Positions 1-7,757 of a DNA stretch of 29,064 nt are shown piece after piece. Location of the stretch: assembly GCA_903958285.1 (NCBI GenBank), contig CAJBSR010000169.1:1-29064 (forward strand). The letters run 5' to 3'. The position numbers and the translations under genes are program-made. The number at the start of each line of letters is the position of its first letter. The stretch's first letter is position 1. The DNA is from an uncultured Sphingomonadales bacterium (lineage in GTDB: Bacteria; Pseudomonadota; Alphaproteobacteria; Sphingomonadales; Sphingomonadaceae). The notes beneath the pieces are model-generated. The model made no database searches. It saw only the letters and a list, made by a program, of their open reading frames with translations, and was not told the origin of the DNA.

Positions 1-1
1 C

Positions 2-29
2 TGTCATTCCCGCTTTCGCGGGAATGACA
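2..29. repeat. Dispersed intergenic palindrome
   Basis: Perfect inverted repeat: TGTCATTCCCGC (2-13), loop TTTC, GCGGGAATGACA (18-29). This 'GTCATTCCCGC..GCGGGAATGAC' palindrome is a familiar dispersed extragenic element in many proteobacterial genomes. It lies only 7 bp past the stop codon of the kinase gene on the minus strand, so in RNA it would form a strong hairpin at that transcript's 3' end, although no T-run follows. Only one copy is in this window. Confidence 0.8.
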
Positions 30-36
30 AAGTCGG

Positions 37-1032
37 TCAGCCCAAGCGGGCGGCCACAAGCGCCTTCAAATCAGCTTCCGGGCGCGGGCCATAATGCGAG
101 ATGATTTCCGCAGCACAGACCGAGCCCATGGTGAGGCTGTCGGCCAAGCTGCGGCCTTCGGACTGTCCGGCCAAGAAGCCCGCAGCAAACAAATCCCCGG
201 CGCCAGTGGTGTCGATAACCTTCTCGACAGGCTCTGCCGCCACTTCAGCCCGCACGCCGTTCTGGATCGCAATCGCGCCCTTCTCGCTGCGGGTGACGAC
301 CAGCGTCTCGGCAAGAGGGGCTGCGGCAGCCACAGCCGCTTCGAAATCCTCTGTGTCCATCAACGTGCAGATTTCACCCTCATTCGCGAACAGGATGTCG
401 ATGTCACCGGCGTTCAAGAGCGCGCGGAAATCGTCACCATGGCGCGAAATGACGAAGTTGTCGGAAAGCGTGAAGGCAACTTTACGGCCCGCATTCTTGG
501 CAATGGCAATCGCCTCACGCATCGCAGCGCGCGGCTCTTCCGGATCCCAGAGATAGCCTTCAAGGTACAGCACAGCGGCCCGCTCAATCATCACTTTGTC
601 GAGCGCCTTGGCCGGCAAATACTGCGACGCGCCAAGGAAGGTGTTCATCGTGCGCTGCCCATCGGGCGTCACGAAGATGAGGCACTGGGCCGTCGGCGGC
701 TCTTCGCCCCGCATCGGCGTTGTAAAGTCGACACCGATCGCGCGGATATCATGGCTGAAGACCTTGCCGAACTGGTCATCCGCCACTTGCCCGATAAATC
801 CGCATTTCCGGCCGAGTGCTGCCATGCCGGCAATCGTGTTGGCAGCCGAACCGCCCGAGATTTCATGGGCTGTGCCCATTTTGCCGTACAGCACATCGGC
901 ACGCGCGGCGTCGACGAGCTGCATGCCACCCTTGGTCAGGCCCTCGGCGTCAATCAGCGCGTCATCCGCCGCAGCGATAATGTCGACAATCGCGTTGCCC
1001 ACGGCAACGACATCAAGAGAGGCAGCAGTCAC
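37..1032 (-). CDS. PfkB-family carbohydrate kinase, probable adenosine kinase
   Basis: 331-residue cytoplasmic sugar/nucleoside kinase of the ribokinase (PfkB) fold; alphaproteobacterial members of this type are annotated as adenosine kinases (adenosine + ATP to AMP + ADP). The first PfkB signature, GGSAANT, is at about residues 60-66. The second, DTTGAGD, is near residues 274-280 and supplies the catalytic Asp (about 280) and the anion hole. Length fits the family. The start codon is GTG, chosen because GGGGGA sits 6 nt upstream and the protein then begins directly with the first beta-strand (LDVVAVGNAIVD). The methyltransferase gene lies upstream on the same strand with a 76-nt gap, so co-transcription is possible. 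Substrate specificity (adenosine versus another nucleoside or sugar) is inferred from overall resemblance, not from a visible residue. Confidence 0.9.
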   Translation of the reverse strand: MTAASLDVVAVGNAIVDIIAAADDALIDAEGLTKGGMQLVDAARADVLYGKMGTAHEISGGSAANTIAGMAALGRKCGFIGQVADDQFGKVFSHDIRAIGVDFTTPMRGEEPPTAQCLIFVTPDGQRTMNTFLGASQYLPAKALDKVMIERAAVLYLEGYLWDPEEPRAAMREAIAIAKNAGRKVAFTLSDNFVISRHGDDFRALLNAGDIDILFANEGEICTLMDTEDFEAAVAAAAPLAETLVVTRSEKGAIAIQNGVRAEVAAEPVEKVIDTTGAGDLFAAGFLAGQSEGRSLADSLTMGSVCAAEIISHYGPRPEADLKALVAARLG

Positions 1033-1108
1033 GGTTTTTCCCCCAAAGGATAAGCGGAATGGATGGTGGTTGCGCGCCCGCTATCGACACGCAGCCAGGC
1101 TTGCAAGG

Positions 1109-1726
1109 TTATTTGCCGTCGGGCTTCCACGCCCAGAAAAGAAAGCAGGGCGGAATGTTCCAATATTCAGTGGCCTTTTCGATGCGCGGAAAATGGGGCG
1201 CCAGAAAATCCCGAACCCTCGCGCGATACTGATATACAAGAAACGCACCGCCGGGCCGCAGCACCCGGGCCGTCGCCGCAGAGATGGCAGCACCAATACC
1301 GGGCGGCAAGGTGGAGAAGGGAAGCCCGGACAGAACATAGTCCGCATGGGTGTATCCGCTGTCCCGGACAATCTGTTCAACATCGGCGGCCGACCCATGG
1401 ATCGGCCGGAAACGGCTGTCCTTGATGGTGGCGGAGAGGAAATCGACAAAGTCCTGATTCAGGTCGATCGCGACGTAAGTTGCTTCAGGAGAAAGATTTT
1501 TTAAAATCTGTTGACTGAAAGTCCCGACGCCGGGGCCATATTCCACAAAGAGTTTACACGTCTTCCAATCTACCCGGCTCAACATATGCGTAACCAACGC
1601 GTCGCTCGATGGAATGATCGATCCAACCATGACCGGATTTTTAAGGAACCCGCGAAAGAACATTGCCCAAGGGCCCCATGGCTTCTTCTGCAACCACCGG
1701 GACGTGGCAACGCGGCTACTTGTCAT
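1109..1726 (-). CDS. Class I SAM-dependent methyltransferase, PmtA-like
   Basis: About 205 residues. SAM-binding motif I appears as VEYGPGVGTFS, followed by an acidic AIDLN strand end that would hold the ribose, and a later SGLPFSTLP segment in the position of the catalytic-loop motif. The N-terminal stretch FFRGFLKNPVMVGSIIPSS, together with SGLPFS, is typical of the Rhodobacter/Sinorhizobium PmtA group, which methylates phosphatidylethanolamine towards phosphatidylcholine. The relatives of this group are also related to rRNA adenine methylases, so the substrate is not certain. I chose the ATG at 1726 because GAGGAG lies 12 nt upstream; a GTG at 1759 is in frame but has no ribosome binding site. 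It is divergent from the ABM monooxygenase gene, with about 120 bp between them that must hold both promoters. Confidence 0.75.
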   Translation of the reverse strand: MTSSRVATSRWLQKKPWGPWAMFFRGFLKNPVMVGSIIPSSDALVTHMLSRVDWKTCKLFVEYGPGVGTFSQQILKNLSPEATYVAIDLNQDFVDFLSATIKDSRFRPIHGSAADVEQIVRDSGYTHADYVLSGLPFSTLPPGIGAAISAATARVLRPGGAFLVYQYRARVRDFLAPHFPRIEKATEYWNIPPCFLFWAWKPDGK

Positions 1727-1845
1727 TTGGGCTGGATGCTCCTCAGAATTACTTGGCACCAGTTTGCAGATTGCCGAAGGGCTTTCAACCCGTATGGGCC
1801 ATTAAAGGGGTTACGCAGGCGACAAGCGGTGGGTATCTGGAGCCC

Positions 1846-2181
1846 ATGGGAAGCGACCGTAAGGGCGACATCGCCGTCATTTTTGCCTCGACGCGCACCG
1901 AATTTGATCCGGACGGCTATCAACAGGCCGCTCAGGCTATGGCGGCGCTTGCCGAACATCAGCCCGGCTATCGCGGCATAATGTCCACGCGCGGAGCGGA
2001 CGGCTTCGGGATCACTGTCAGCTATTGGGCGGATGATGCAGCGGCCATCGCTTGGCGCGACCACCCGGAACACACCGCCATCCGGGAACAGGGCCGCGCG
2101 CATTGGTATTCCTCCTATAGTCTAGACGTAGCACGCGTGGAGCGCAGTTATGCGTGGTCAAAGGCGCCGGCCAATGGCTGA
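1846..2181 (+). CDS. Antibiotic biosynthesis monooxygenase (ABM) domain protein
   Basis: 111-residue single-domain protein of the ABM/dimeric alpha-beta barrel superfamily. Visible features are an N-terminal IAVIFASTRT strand, a central QPGYRGIMSTRG segment (the usual 'PGflg' turn) and a SYWADDAAAIAWRDHPEHTAIREQGR stretch spread over the middle, matching the W-x-D/H-x-x-H helix of the fold. Members include quinone-forming monooxygenases and heme-degrading enzymes; the reaction cannot be told from sequence. Start chosen at ATG 1846 with GGAG 4 nt upstream; the frame is open further upstream but that part overlaps the divergent methyltransferase. Its 3' end overlaps the start of the MFS gene, indicating a two-gene operon. 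Confidence 0.8.
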   Translation: MGSDRKGDIAVIFASTRTEFDPDGYQQAAQAMAALAEHQPGYRGIMSTRGADGFGITVSYWADDAAAIAWRDHPEHTAIREQGRAHWYSSYSLDVARVERSYAWSKAPANG

Positions 2182-3475
2182 TGCACGTCAGAATAACCGC
2201 GATTTTACGCTGCTGTTCCTTGTCATGCTCATCACAGGGGCCGGGAACACGGCACTGCAATCTGTATTGCCCACTTTGGGTCGCACAATTGGCGTGCCCG
2301 ACAGCGTCATCGCAGCGGCTTTTTCTGTGTCTGCCGCCATCTGGGTGTTCTCCGCACCAAAATGGGCGCGTCGATCCGATAGGGACGGCCGGCGTGAGAT
2401 GGTCATGCTCGGGCTCGTCGGCTTTGTCTCGTCGGTTGGACTGTGCGGCATTGTGCTGACGCTCGGGTTGCACAAAGTTCTGGGGCCAGTTGTGACGATG
2501 ATCGCCTTTATCGCGGCGCGCATGCTGTACGGCATCTTTGGCGCAGCCGCCCCGCCCGCTGCGCAGGCCATGGTCGCGCTACGCACATCGCGCAAGGAAC
2601 GCACCAAGGCGCTGACGATGCTCGGTTCCGCCTTCGGGCTGGGGACCATCCTCGGCCCGGCGGCCGCCCCTTGGCTCGTGGGCTTGCCTGTGGTCGGGCT
2701 TGCAGGGCCGGCCTTTATTTTCGCGATCTTTGGGTCCGTCGTGCTGTTCTTTGTCTACCGCTATCTGCGGGACGATTTGCCGACTGATGCGGGGCATGGT
2801 GCGGCTGTCAGCTATCCATCCATTGGTGGCGCACCGACAGGCGGCAGTGTGACGGCAGCGACATCCCCCCAATCCAAGCCGCTTGCCCTGCGTGATCCGC
2901 GCATCTGGCCCTGGATGCTGCTCGGCCTTGTTATGGGCCACGCACAGGCGATGACGGGGCAGGCCGTGGGCTTTCTCGTCATTGACCGGCTGCAATTGCC
3001 ACTGGCCGATTCGCAGCAGGCCATTGGCATCGTCCTGATGATCGGCGCAGGCGCGGCTCTATTGGTGCAATGGGGGCTGATCCCCCTATTCAATCTGGAA
3101 CCGCGCAAGATGGTTGTGGTGGGGCTGGCCGTCGCGGCGGTCGGCTCGGCGCTCACAGGTGTAGCGACTTCGCTCTACGGGATCGCATCCGCCTATGCGA
3201 TTGCGTGCATTGGCTTCGGCTTCACCCGACCCGCGTTTACCGCAGGCGCATCGCTGGCTGTCGACCGAAAGCTCCAAGGCGCGGTGGCGGGGCGCGTGAC
3301 CTCCGTCAACGGTGCGGCATTTGTGCTCGGGCCATCAATCGGTGTCGGGCTCTATGAAATCTGGGGACCGCTCCCTTATTACCTTTCCGCGGTGATTCTG
3401 GTCCTGCTGATCTTTTACGTCATGGCACGGATCAAGCCATTGGAACCATTGGGATCTCCGCCGCGGGAGCGGTAA
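2150..3475 (+). CDS. MFS transporter
   Basis: 441-residue membrane protein with the hydrophobic profile of a 12-helix major facilitator. Helix 1 (FTLLFLVMLITGAG) is followed after helix 2 by the conserved loop 2-3 signature in the form APKWARRSDRDGRR (G-x-x-x-D-R-x-G-R-R-like). A hydrophilic central loop around residues 215-250 separates the two six-helix halves. The second half starts at the WPWMLLGLVMGHAQ helix. Start at 2150 is supported by GGAG 7 nt upstream, giving a 32-nt overlap with the ABM gene; an alternative ATG at 2174 has AAGG 12 nt upstream and would still overlap by 8 nt. Pairing with a small monooxygenase suggests efflux of a modified or toxic compound, but the substrate is unknown. 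Confidence 0.88.
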   Translation: MRGQRRRPMADARQNNRDFTLLFLVMLITGAGNTALQSVLPTLGRTIGVPDSVIAAAFSVSAAIWVFSAPKWARRSDRDGRREMVMLGLVGFVSSVGLCGIVLTLGLHKVLGPVVTMIAFIAARMLYGIFGAAAPPAAQAMVALRTSRKERTKALTMLGSAFGLGTILGPAAAPWLVGLPVVGLAGPAFIFAIFGSVVLFFVYRYLRDDLPTDAGHGAAVSYPSIGGAPTGGSVTAATSPQSKPLALRDPRIWPWMLLGLVMGHAQAMTGQAVGFLVIDRLQLPLADSQQAIGIVLMIGAGAALLVQWGLIPLFNLEPRKMVVVGLAVAAVGSALTGVATSLYGIASAYAIACIGFGFTRPAFTAGASLAVDRKLQGAVAGRVTSVNGAAFVLGPSIGVGLYEIWGPLPYYLSAVILVLLIFYVMARIKPLEPLGSPPRER

Positions 3476-3691
3476 ATCTGAACCTCTAGTCTTCCCTTTT
3501 GTGCAGGTGCGAAAGCGATGCCGTCTGCTCCGTTTGGCTGAGATTGAGCCGCGGGAGAGTTGCAGGGCATGGGCAGCCCTTAGGGCGCGGATGTGGCCAG
3601 GGCGCCCTGCATCCTTAGGTTAGACCGGCGTATTTCAGCCAAAATCCTCAGAGGAACGCGAGTTACCGGCCACGCCCCACCCCTTTCAGGC
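3476..3691. other. Non-coding stretch with nested inverted repeats
   Basis: This is the first part of the longest gap (3476-3851). I see no plausible gene. It contains TGCAGGGC (3561-3568) repeated inverted as GCCCTGCA (3604-3611), enclosing GGGCAGCCC and a competing GGGCGC/GCGCCC pair (3583-3588 with 3602-3607). A structured RNA is possible on either strand, but there is no T-run after either arm and no clear promoter. The only open frame across it (96 codons, plus strand from 3593) has no ribosome binding site and runs into the LysR gene. Confidence 0.4.
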
Positions 3692-3726
3692 ACAAAAAAG
3701 AAGGCCAGCCCCGAGGGACTGGCCTA
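3692..3726 (-). terminator. Intrinsic terminator on the minus strand
   Basis: Stem GGCCAG(3703-3708)/CTGGCC(3719-3724) plus an inner CCC/GGG pairing. On the minus strand it is followed by TTCTTTTTTGTG. Direction is clear from the A-run on the plus strand at 3693-3702. It would end the candidate small RNA; the plus-strand MFS transcript gets no T-tract from it. Confidence 0.75.
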
Positions 3727-3767
3727 TGAAAGTTTGTATAGGAGAGGATGCCTGAAAGGCACCCTCT
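3692..3767 (-). ncRNA. Candidate small RNA, divergent from lysR
   Basis: Read on the minus strand, this segment has two hairpins. The first pairs 3757-3767 with 3743-3753 (11 positions, 3-nt loop, one G-U only on this strand; the plus strand has an A-C mismatch there). The second is a GGCCAG/CTGGCC stem (3703-3708 with 3719-3724) extended by CCC/GGG and followed by TTCTTTTTT, a strong intrinsic terminator. Between them lies an unpaired UCCUCUCCU-like pyrimidine tract, complementary to Shine-Dalgarno sequences, as in several alphaproteobacterial regulatory RNAs. A weak promoter, TTGCAC-N17-CACATA (3790-3795 and 3767-3772), would start RNA near 3760, shortening hairpin one to GCCU-UUC-AGGC. No minus-strand gene exists that would need this terminator. 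I do not recognise the family. Confidence 0.42.
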
Positions 3768-3814
3768 ATGTGCACCGCACCCAGTTATTGTGCAAATGCG
3801 AAATGAAAAACCGT

Positions 3815-3833
3815 GATTGCAGTTTATGCAATC
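3815..3833. promoter_or_regulatory. LysR-type operator (T-N11-A box)
   Basis: Perfect palindrome GATTGCA-GTTTA-TGCAATC. Its inner part TGCA-N5-TGCA fits the T-N11-A consensus of LysR-type regulator recognition sites. It ends 18 bp before the start codon of the lysR gene, so it probably serves autorepression. Its centre (3824) is also about 64 bp from the predicted start of the divergent small RNA, the usual distance for LysR-type activation. Confidence 0.75.
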
Positions 3834-3851
3834 GTTGTGTATCTAGAGGCC

Positions 3852-4739
3852 ATGCGCCGCCTTCCCTCCCTCGCCGCAATTGAAGCCTTTGTCCAAGTGG
3901 CCCGCCTCGGGTCGATCAAGGCCGCGGCCGAAGAGCTTTCCCTGTCATCGCCTGCACTCAGCCGCAGGATTCAGTCGCTGGAGGCCTTTGTTGGCCGACC
4001 TTTGTTCGAACGGGGGCACCAGTCGATTCGACTGAATGACGATGGCGAGGAACTAATGGCCCTTGTCGTGCAGCCCATAGAAATGCTGGGGGACGCGATC
4101 GAGACGATGACGTCGCGGGACCATGTGATGCGCCTGCGGCTGGGTGTGCCCTCGCTTTTTGCATCGCAACGGCTGATCCCGCACTTCCCGGCGATGCGGA
4201 AAATCCATCCGCAACTTCATATCGACCTGGATACAGCGTCCCATGCGTTATCCCGCCTTGGCGACGGGCTTGATTGCGCCATCGCTTTGGCCGGGGAGTT
4301 GGACCCTGCCCTTTTTGGCGTCCGCATTTATCGCGACAATATCTACACCGTGGGCGCACGACGGCTTGTGCAGGGCCCGCACGCCATCACCCGCCCGGAA
4401 CAGGTGGCTGAGATGACGGTGATGATCCACCGCGAGTTGGAAGAAACCTTTGACGCTTGGCGCGAAGCGGTCGGCCTGCCCGATCTCGAGCCTGCCGCGA
4501 TCGACTATTACGACTCAGGCCAGCTGATGCTGGAGGCGGCGGCCCAAGGCATGGGCATCGCCTTCCTCCACCAGAATTTGCTCGCCGACTATTCCGACGA
4601 ACGGCTCGTCCGGATGTTCGCGGACATCGAAGTGCGCAGCCCATACAGCTACTGGTTCGCCTGCCGACCCCGCGCACTGGAAAGCCAGCCAGTGCGGTTA
4701 TTCCGCGACTGGCTGGTCAATCTCTATGCGGCTGATTAG
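3852..4739 (+). CDS. LysR-family transcriptional regulator
   Basis: 295 residues. The N-terminal winged helix-turn-helix (about residues 1-60) reads LPSLAAIEAFVQVARLGSIK followed by AAAEELSLSSPALSRRIQSLE and the wing GRPLFER, an almost textbook LysR signature of the GcvA-like branch. The remainder is the two-lobed periplasmic-binding-protein-like effector domain. I start it at the ATG at 3852 (GAGG just upstream), since the upstream GTG at 3813 would place the operator inside the coding region. The upstream palindrome indicates autoregulation. Apart from the candidate small RNA there is no divergent partner gene, so its target and inducer are not apparent. Its TAG stop overlaps the TAA stop of the convergent cyclophilin gene. 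Confidence 0.92.
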   Translation: MRRLPSLAAIEAFVQVARLGSIKAAAEELSLSSPALSRRIQSLEAFVGRPLFERGHQSIRLNDDGEELMALVVQPIEMLGDAIETMTSRDHVMRLRLGVPSLFASQRLIPHFPAMRKIHPQLHIDLDTASHALSRLGDGLDCAIALAGELDPALFGVRIYRDNIYTVGARRLVQGPHAITRPEQVAEMTVMIHRELEETFDAWREAVGLPDLEPAAIDYYDSGQLMLEAAAQGMGIAFLHQNLLADYSDERLVRMFADIEVRSPYSYWFACRPRALESQPVRLFRDWLVNLYAAD

Positions 4740-5182
4740 GCGACCGTCGCTTTGACGATCTTGCCGGGCTTCGCCGGCGGCTCACCCTTTGGCAGGGCAT
4801 CGACATGTTCCATGCCCGACGTGACCTGACCCCAAACCGTGTACTGACGGTCAAGGAAGCGGGCATCGTCAAAGCAGATGAAGAACTGGCTGTTGGCGCT
4901 GTTCGGGTTTGACGAACGCGCCATGGAGCAAACACCACGGACGTGCGGCTCTGCGTTGAATTCGGCGGCGAGGTCCGGCTTATCCGAACCGCCCATGCCG
5001 GTGCCGGTCGGATCGCCACCCTGCGCCATGAAGCCCGGGATGACGCGGTGGAAAACCACACCGTCATAAAAGCCGGACTGCGCCAGTTCCGCAATACGGG
5101 CGACATGGCCGGGGGCCAGATCAGGACGCAACTGGATGACAACGTCACCGGTTTCGAGAGTAAAGGTCAGTGTATCGGCCAT
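4736..5182 (-). CDS. Cyclophilin-type peptidyl-prolyl isomerase
   Basis: 148 residues, a compact cytoplasmic cyclophilin that catalyses cis/trans isomerisation of X-Pro bonds during folding. The active-site segments are all present: FHRVIPGFMAQGGD (catalytic Arg in FHR), the GTGMGGSD loop, SMARSSNPNSANSQFFI and the C-terminal YTVWGQVTSGM strand. No signal peptide is seen. Start chosen at ATG 5182, where the first beta-strand (LTFTLETGDVVIQL) begins; a longer frame upstream overlaps the neighbouring gene. The luciferase-like gene ends 37 nt upstream on the same strand, suggesting co-transcription. The stop codon overlaps the stop of lysR by 4 bp in convergent orientation. Confidence 0.93.
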   Translation of the reverse strand: MADTLTFTLETGDVVIQLRPDLAPGHVARIAELAQSGFYDGVVFHRVIPGFMAQGGDPTGTGMGGSDKPDLAAEFNAEPHVRGVCSMARSSNPNSANSQFFICFDDARFLDRQYTVWGQVTSGMEHVDALPKGEPPAKPGKIVKATVA

Positions 5183-5219
5183 GACTGGACTTTCTGCTGA
5201 TGAAAAACTGCGCCCGCCC

Positions 5220-6248
5220 CTACGCGGCTTGGGCAGGGGATGCCAACCCATATTCGGCAGCGATCAGGCGATAGCTGCGCTTACGGGCCTCATGGTCGGG
5301 CATGATGTTGACGAGCATCATTTCATCCGCGCCATAGAATGCCGCAGCCTCATCCACCTGCGCCTTCACCTCGGACGGGCTACCAAGGATCGACCGACGA
5401 TTGCGCTGCGGAGCGTCAACAATGGTTGCGGCCCAGTTTTCGGCCTTCTCCACCGACGGGACGGGAATCAGTTCACCGCGCACGAGATGATGGAACATCA
5501 TGCGTGCCGGAACGGCCAGCCGCTCTGCTTCGGCACGCGAGGGCGCTGCAATCGCCCAACTTGCGACCATCAGATAAGGCTTATCCAGCCAGCGTGAGGG
5601 ACGGAAGTGGCGTTTGTAAAGTTCGGCCTGCGGCAAGCCATCTGAATTGATGAAGTCGGCAATGCAGTAAGGCAGACCAACCTCTGCCGCCCAAGCCGCA
5701 CTTTCGATGGACGAACCGAGCAACCAAGGCTCCACCGTGCCACCGCCGGTGGGCAGCGTGTCTTTTAGGCTGGCAAAGGGGTGATCCTCGGGCAGGCCGT
5801 TGCCGAGATAGGCGAGCACCTCCGCCAGATTCTGCGGAAAGTCATCCACCGGCATCCGGCGCGACCGATCCCGCTGGAGCGCATAAGACGTCCGCCCATC
5901 GGTACCCGGCGCACGCCCCAGCCCAAGGTCGATTCGGTCCGGCGCCAAGGCGGCGAGGAGTTTGAAGGTCTCGGCAACCTTGAACGGCGAATAATGCGGC
6001 AGCATGATGCCGCCCGACCCCAGACGAATGCGGTGCGTGGCGAGCGCGACTGGGCCCATCAGCACTTCGGGCGCGCATCCAGCAAGTCCCGGCGAGGCAT
6101 GGTGTTCTGCCAGCCAATAGCGGTGATATCCGGCCGCCTCGCAGGTCTGGGCAAGGTCAATCGTGTTGCGCAGCGCATCTGAGGCCGTGTGGCCTTCCTC
6201 AATCGGAGACTGGTCGAGCACGGAAAGGAGAAATGTGTCTGTCATCAT
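5220..6248 (-). CDS. LLM-class flavin-dependent oxidoreductase (luciferase-like)
   Basis: 342-residue TIM-barrel flavoprotein of the bacterial luciferase superfamily, group 1/MsnO8 type. The N-terminus [11 protein letters not shown], the YWLAEHH segment with its conserved histidines, [15 protein letters not shown] and [14 protein letters not shown] are the classic motifs for FMN/F420 binding in this family. Such proteins use reduced flavin and oxygen on diverse substrates; the substrate is unknown here. The first two codons are both ATG (6248 and 6245) and the GGGA upstream fits the second slightly better. The gene faces away from mgtE across about 100 bp and is followed by the cyclophilin gene on the same strand. 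Confidence 0.9.
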   Translation of the reverse strand: MMTDTFLLSVLDQSPIEEGHTASDALRNTIDLAQTCEAAGYHRYWLAEHHASPGLAGCAPEVLMGPVALATHRIRLGSGGIMLPHYSPFKVAETFKLLAALAPDRIDLGLGRAPGTDGRTSYALQRDRSRRMPVDDFPQNLAEVLAYLGNGLPEDHPFASLKDTLPTGGGTVEPWLLGSSIESAAWAAEVGLPYCIADFINSDGLPQAELYKRHFRPSRWLDKPYLMVASWAIAAPSRAEAERLAVPARMMFHHLVRGELIPVPSVEKAENWAATIVDAPQRNRRSILGSPSEVKAQVDEAAAFYGADEMMLVNIMPDHEARKRSYRLIAAEYGLASPAQAA

Positions 6249-6350
6249 CCCAATCTAGCAACGCTTTGGCGGGATGGAAGGCAAAGCTTGCCATGCTGAA
6301 TCAGCGCGCCTAACCACGCAACGTTGAACGCCAGCCTGACGGAAGGGACG

Positions 6351-7757
6351 ATGAGCGAAACCGACATCACCCGCACCGCCGACCCCGTGGTCGCAAATCA
6401 GCTGGACGAAGACGACCATCTGAAGCGTGAATTCGTGCGCGACGTGCTTTCCGCCGTCGATGACGGTGACGATGATGGCGCGCGCACGCTTGTCGCCCCG
6501 CTCCACCCGGCCGACATCGCCGACTTGATCGAACAGACGCCCGCCGATGATCGTCGGGCTCTGGTGCGGGCTTTGTCTGACCTCATTGACGCCGACGTCA
6601 TTGCGGAAATGAACGATTATGTCCGTGAGGATTTGATCGACGATCTGGCGCCCGAGCAGGTGGCTGACATCGCCGCTGAACTCGATACCGACGATGCCGT
6701 CGCCATCATCGAGGACATGGAAGAGGACGACCAGCGCGCCGTTCTCCGCGCCTTGGCACCCGATGACCGCGCCGCCATCGAAGAGGCGCTCTCTTATCCG
6801 GAAGAATCCGCTGGCCGCCTGATGCAGCGTGAGCTGATCGCGGTGCCCGAGCATTGGACGGTCGGGCAGGTCATCGATTACCTGCGCGAAAATCAGGATC
6901 TGACGACCGATTTCTGGGAAGTCTTTGTCGTCGATCCGCAGCACCGTCCGGTCGGCACCTGCCATTTGAGCTGGGTGCTGCGTACCCCACGTGCCGTCAG
7001 CATGGCGGATGTCATGAAGCGCGAACAGACGCTGATCCCGGTCGAGATGGATCAGGAAGAAGTCGCACTGCGCTTCCAGAAATATGGCCTGATCTCGGCG
7101 GCCGTCGTAGACCCGTCCGGTCGTCTGGTCGGGATGATCACGGTCGATGACATCGTCCACATCATTCAGGAAGAGGCGAGCGAGGACATCCTCAAGCTCT
7201 CCGGCGCCGGTGAAGGCGACATTCACGAGCCGATCTTCGACAGCTACAAAACGCGCGTCCGCTGGCTGCTCGCCAATCTCATCACGGCGCTGTCTGCGGC
7301 GACGATCATCAATTTCTTTGAAGGCACGATTGAGAAGATGGCCGTGCTGGCCGCACTCATGCCAATGGTCGCAGGCGTCGGCGGCAATGCAGGCACACAG
7401 ACGATGGCCGTCGCCGTCCGCGCTATCGCCACCAATGAACTGACCCGGTCCAACACCTGGCGCACAATATTGCGTGAAATCCGCGTCGCGATTCTCAATG
7501 GCCTAACCGTCGCCCTCGTCATGGGTGTCGGCGTCGCCTTCTTCCTTAGCAACATGCAATTGGGCGGCGTGATTGCAGCGGCCATGCTCACCAATATCGT
7601 GATTGCAGGTCTTGCCGGTGTGTTCGTGCCTGTCCTGCTGGACCGGATGGATGTCGACCCGGCGGTCGCCTCGTCCATCTTTGTGACGATGATCACCGAT
7701 TCGATGGGCTTTCTGGCGTTTCTGGGGCTGGCCGCCGCGACCGGGCTGGTCGGCTAA
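6351..7757 (+). CDS. mgtE: Magnesium transporter MgtE
   Basis: 468 residues. Order of parts: an acidic N-terminal superhelical MgtE_N domain (LHPADIADLIEQ, LDTDDAVAIIEDMEEDDQRAVL), a tandem CBS pair (VFVVDPQHRPVGT and AAVVDPSGRLVGMITVDDIV), a connecting helix, and a C-terminal five-helix pore domain including PMVAGVGGNAGTQTMAVAVRAIA, the conserved MgtE pore motif. It mediates Mg2+ influx across the inner membrane and is gated by Mg2+ bound to the cytoplasmic domains. Start chosen at ATG 6351 with GGAAGGGA directly upstream; an ATG at 6324 is in frame but lacks such a site. The stop codon overlaps the next start in a TAATG. No room exists in the 100-bp leader for an M-box riboswitch. Confidence 0.95.
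   Translation: MSETDITRTADPVVANQLDEDDHLKREFVRDVLSAVDDGDDDGARTLVAPLHPADIADLIEQTPADDRRALVRALSDLIDADVIAEMNDYVREDLIDDLAPEQVADIAAELDTDDAVAIIEDMEEDDQRAVLRALAPDDRAAIEEALSYPEESAGRLMQRELIAVPEHWTVGQVIDYLRENQDLTTDFWEVFVVDPQHRPVGTCHLSWVLRTPRAVSMADVMKREQTLIPVEMDQEEVALRFQKYGLISAAVVDPSGRLVGMITVDDIVHIIQEEASEDILKLSGAGEGDIHEPIFDSYKTRVRWLLANLITALSAATIINFFEGTIEKMAVLAALMPMVAGVGGNAGTQTMAVAVRAIATNELTRSNTWRTILREIRVAILNGLTVALVMGVGVAFFLSNMQLGGVIAAAMLTNIVIAGLAGVFVPVLLDRMDVDPAVASSIFVTMITDSMGFLAFLGLAAATGLVG

Noticed and set aside
94..1053. 319-codon open frame on the plus strand
   Set aside because: Mirror of the PfkB kinase gene; no ribosome binding site or recognisable domain.
3748..3816. 22-codon frame on the plus strand starting at the ATG in the first hairpin, preceded by AGGAGAGG
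   Set aside because: Good ribosome binding site by chance of the purine-rich antisense of the pyrimidine tract; spacing too short, no domain, and the minus-strand RNA explains the sequence better.
3593..3883. 96-codon frame across the MFS-lysR gap
   Set aside because: No ribosome binding site, basic/Cys-scattered translation, overlaps the operator and lysR start, and passes through the terminator hairpin.
6249..6350. Mg-sensing M-box or other riboswitch before mgtE
   Set aside because: Only 102 bp between divergent genes, which must hold both promoters; no conserved structure seen.
6255..7226. 323-codon open frame on the minus strand
   Set aside because: Mirror of mgtE, which has clear CBS and pore motifs.
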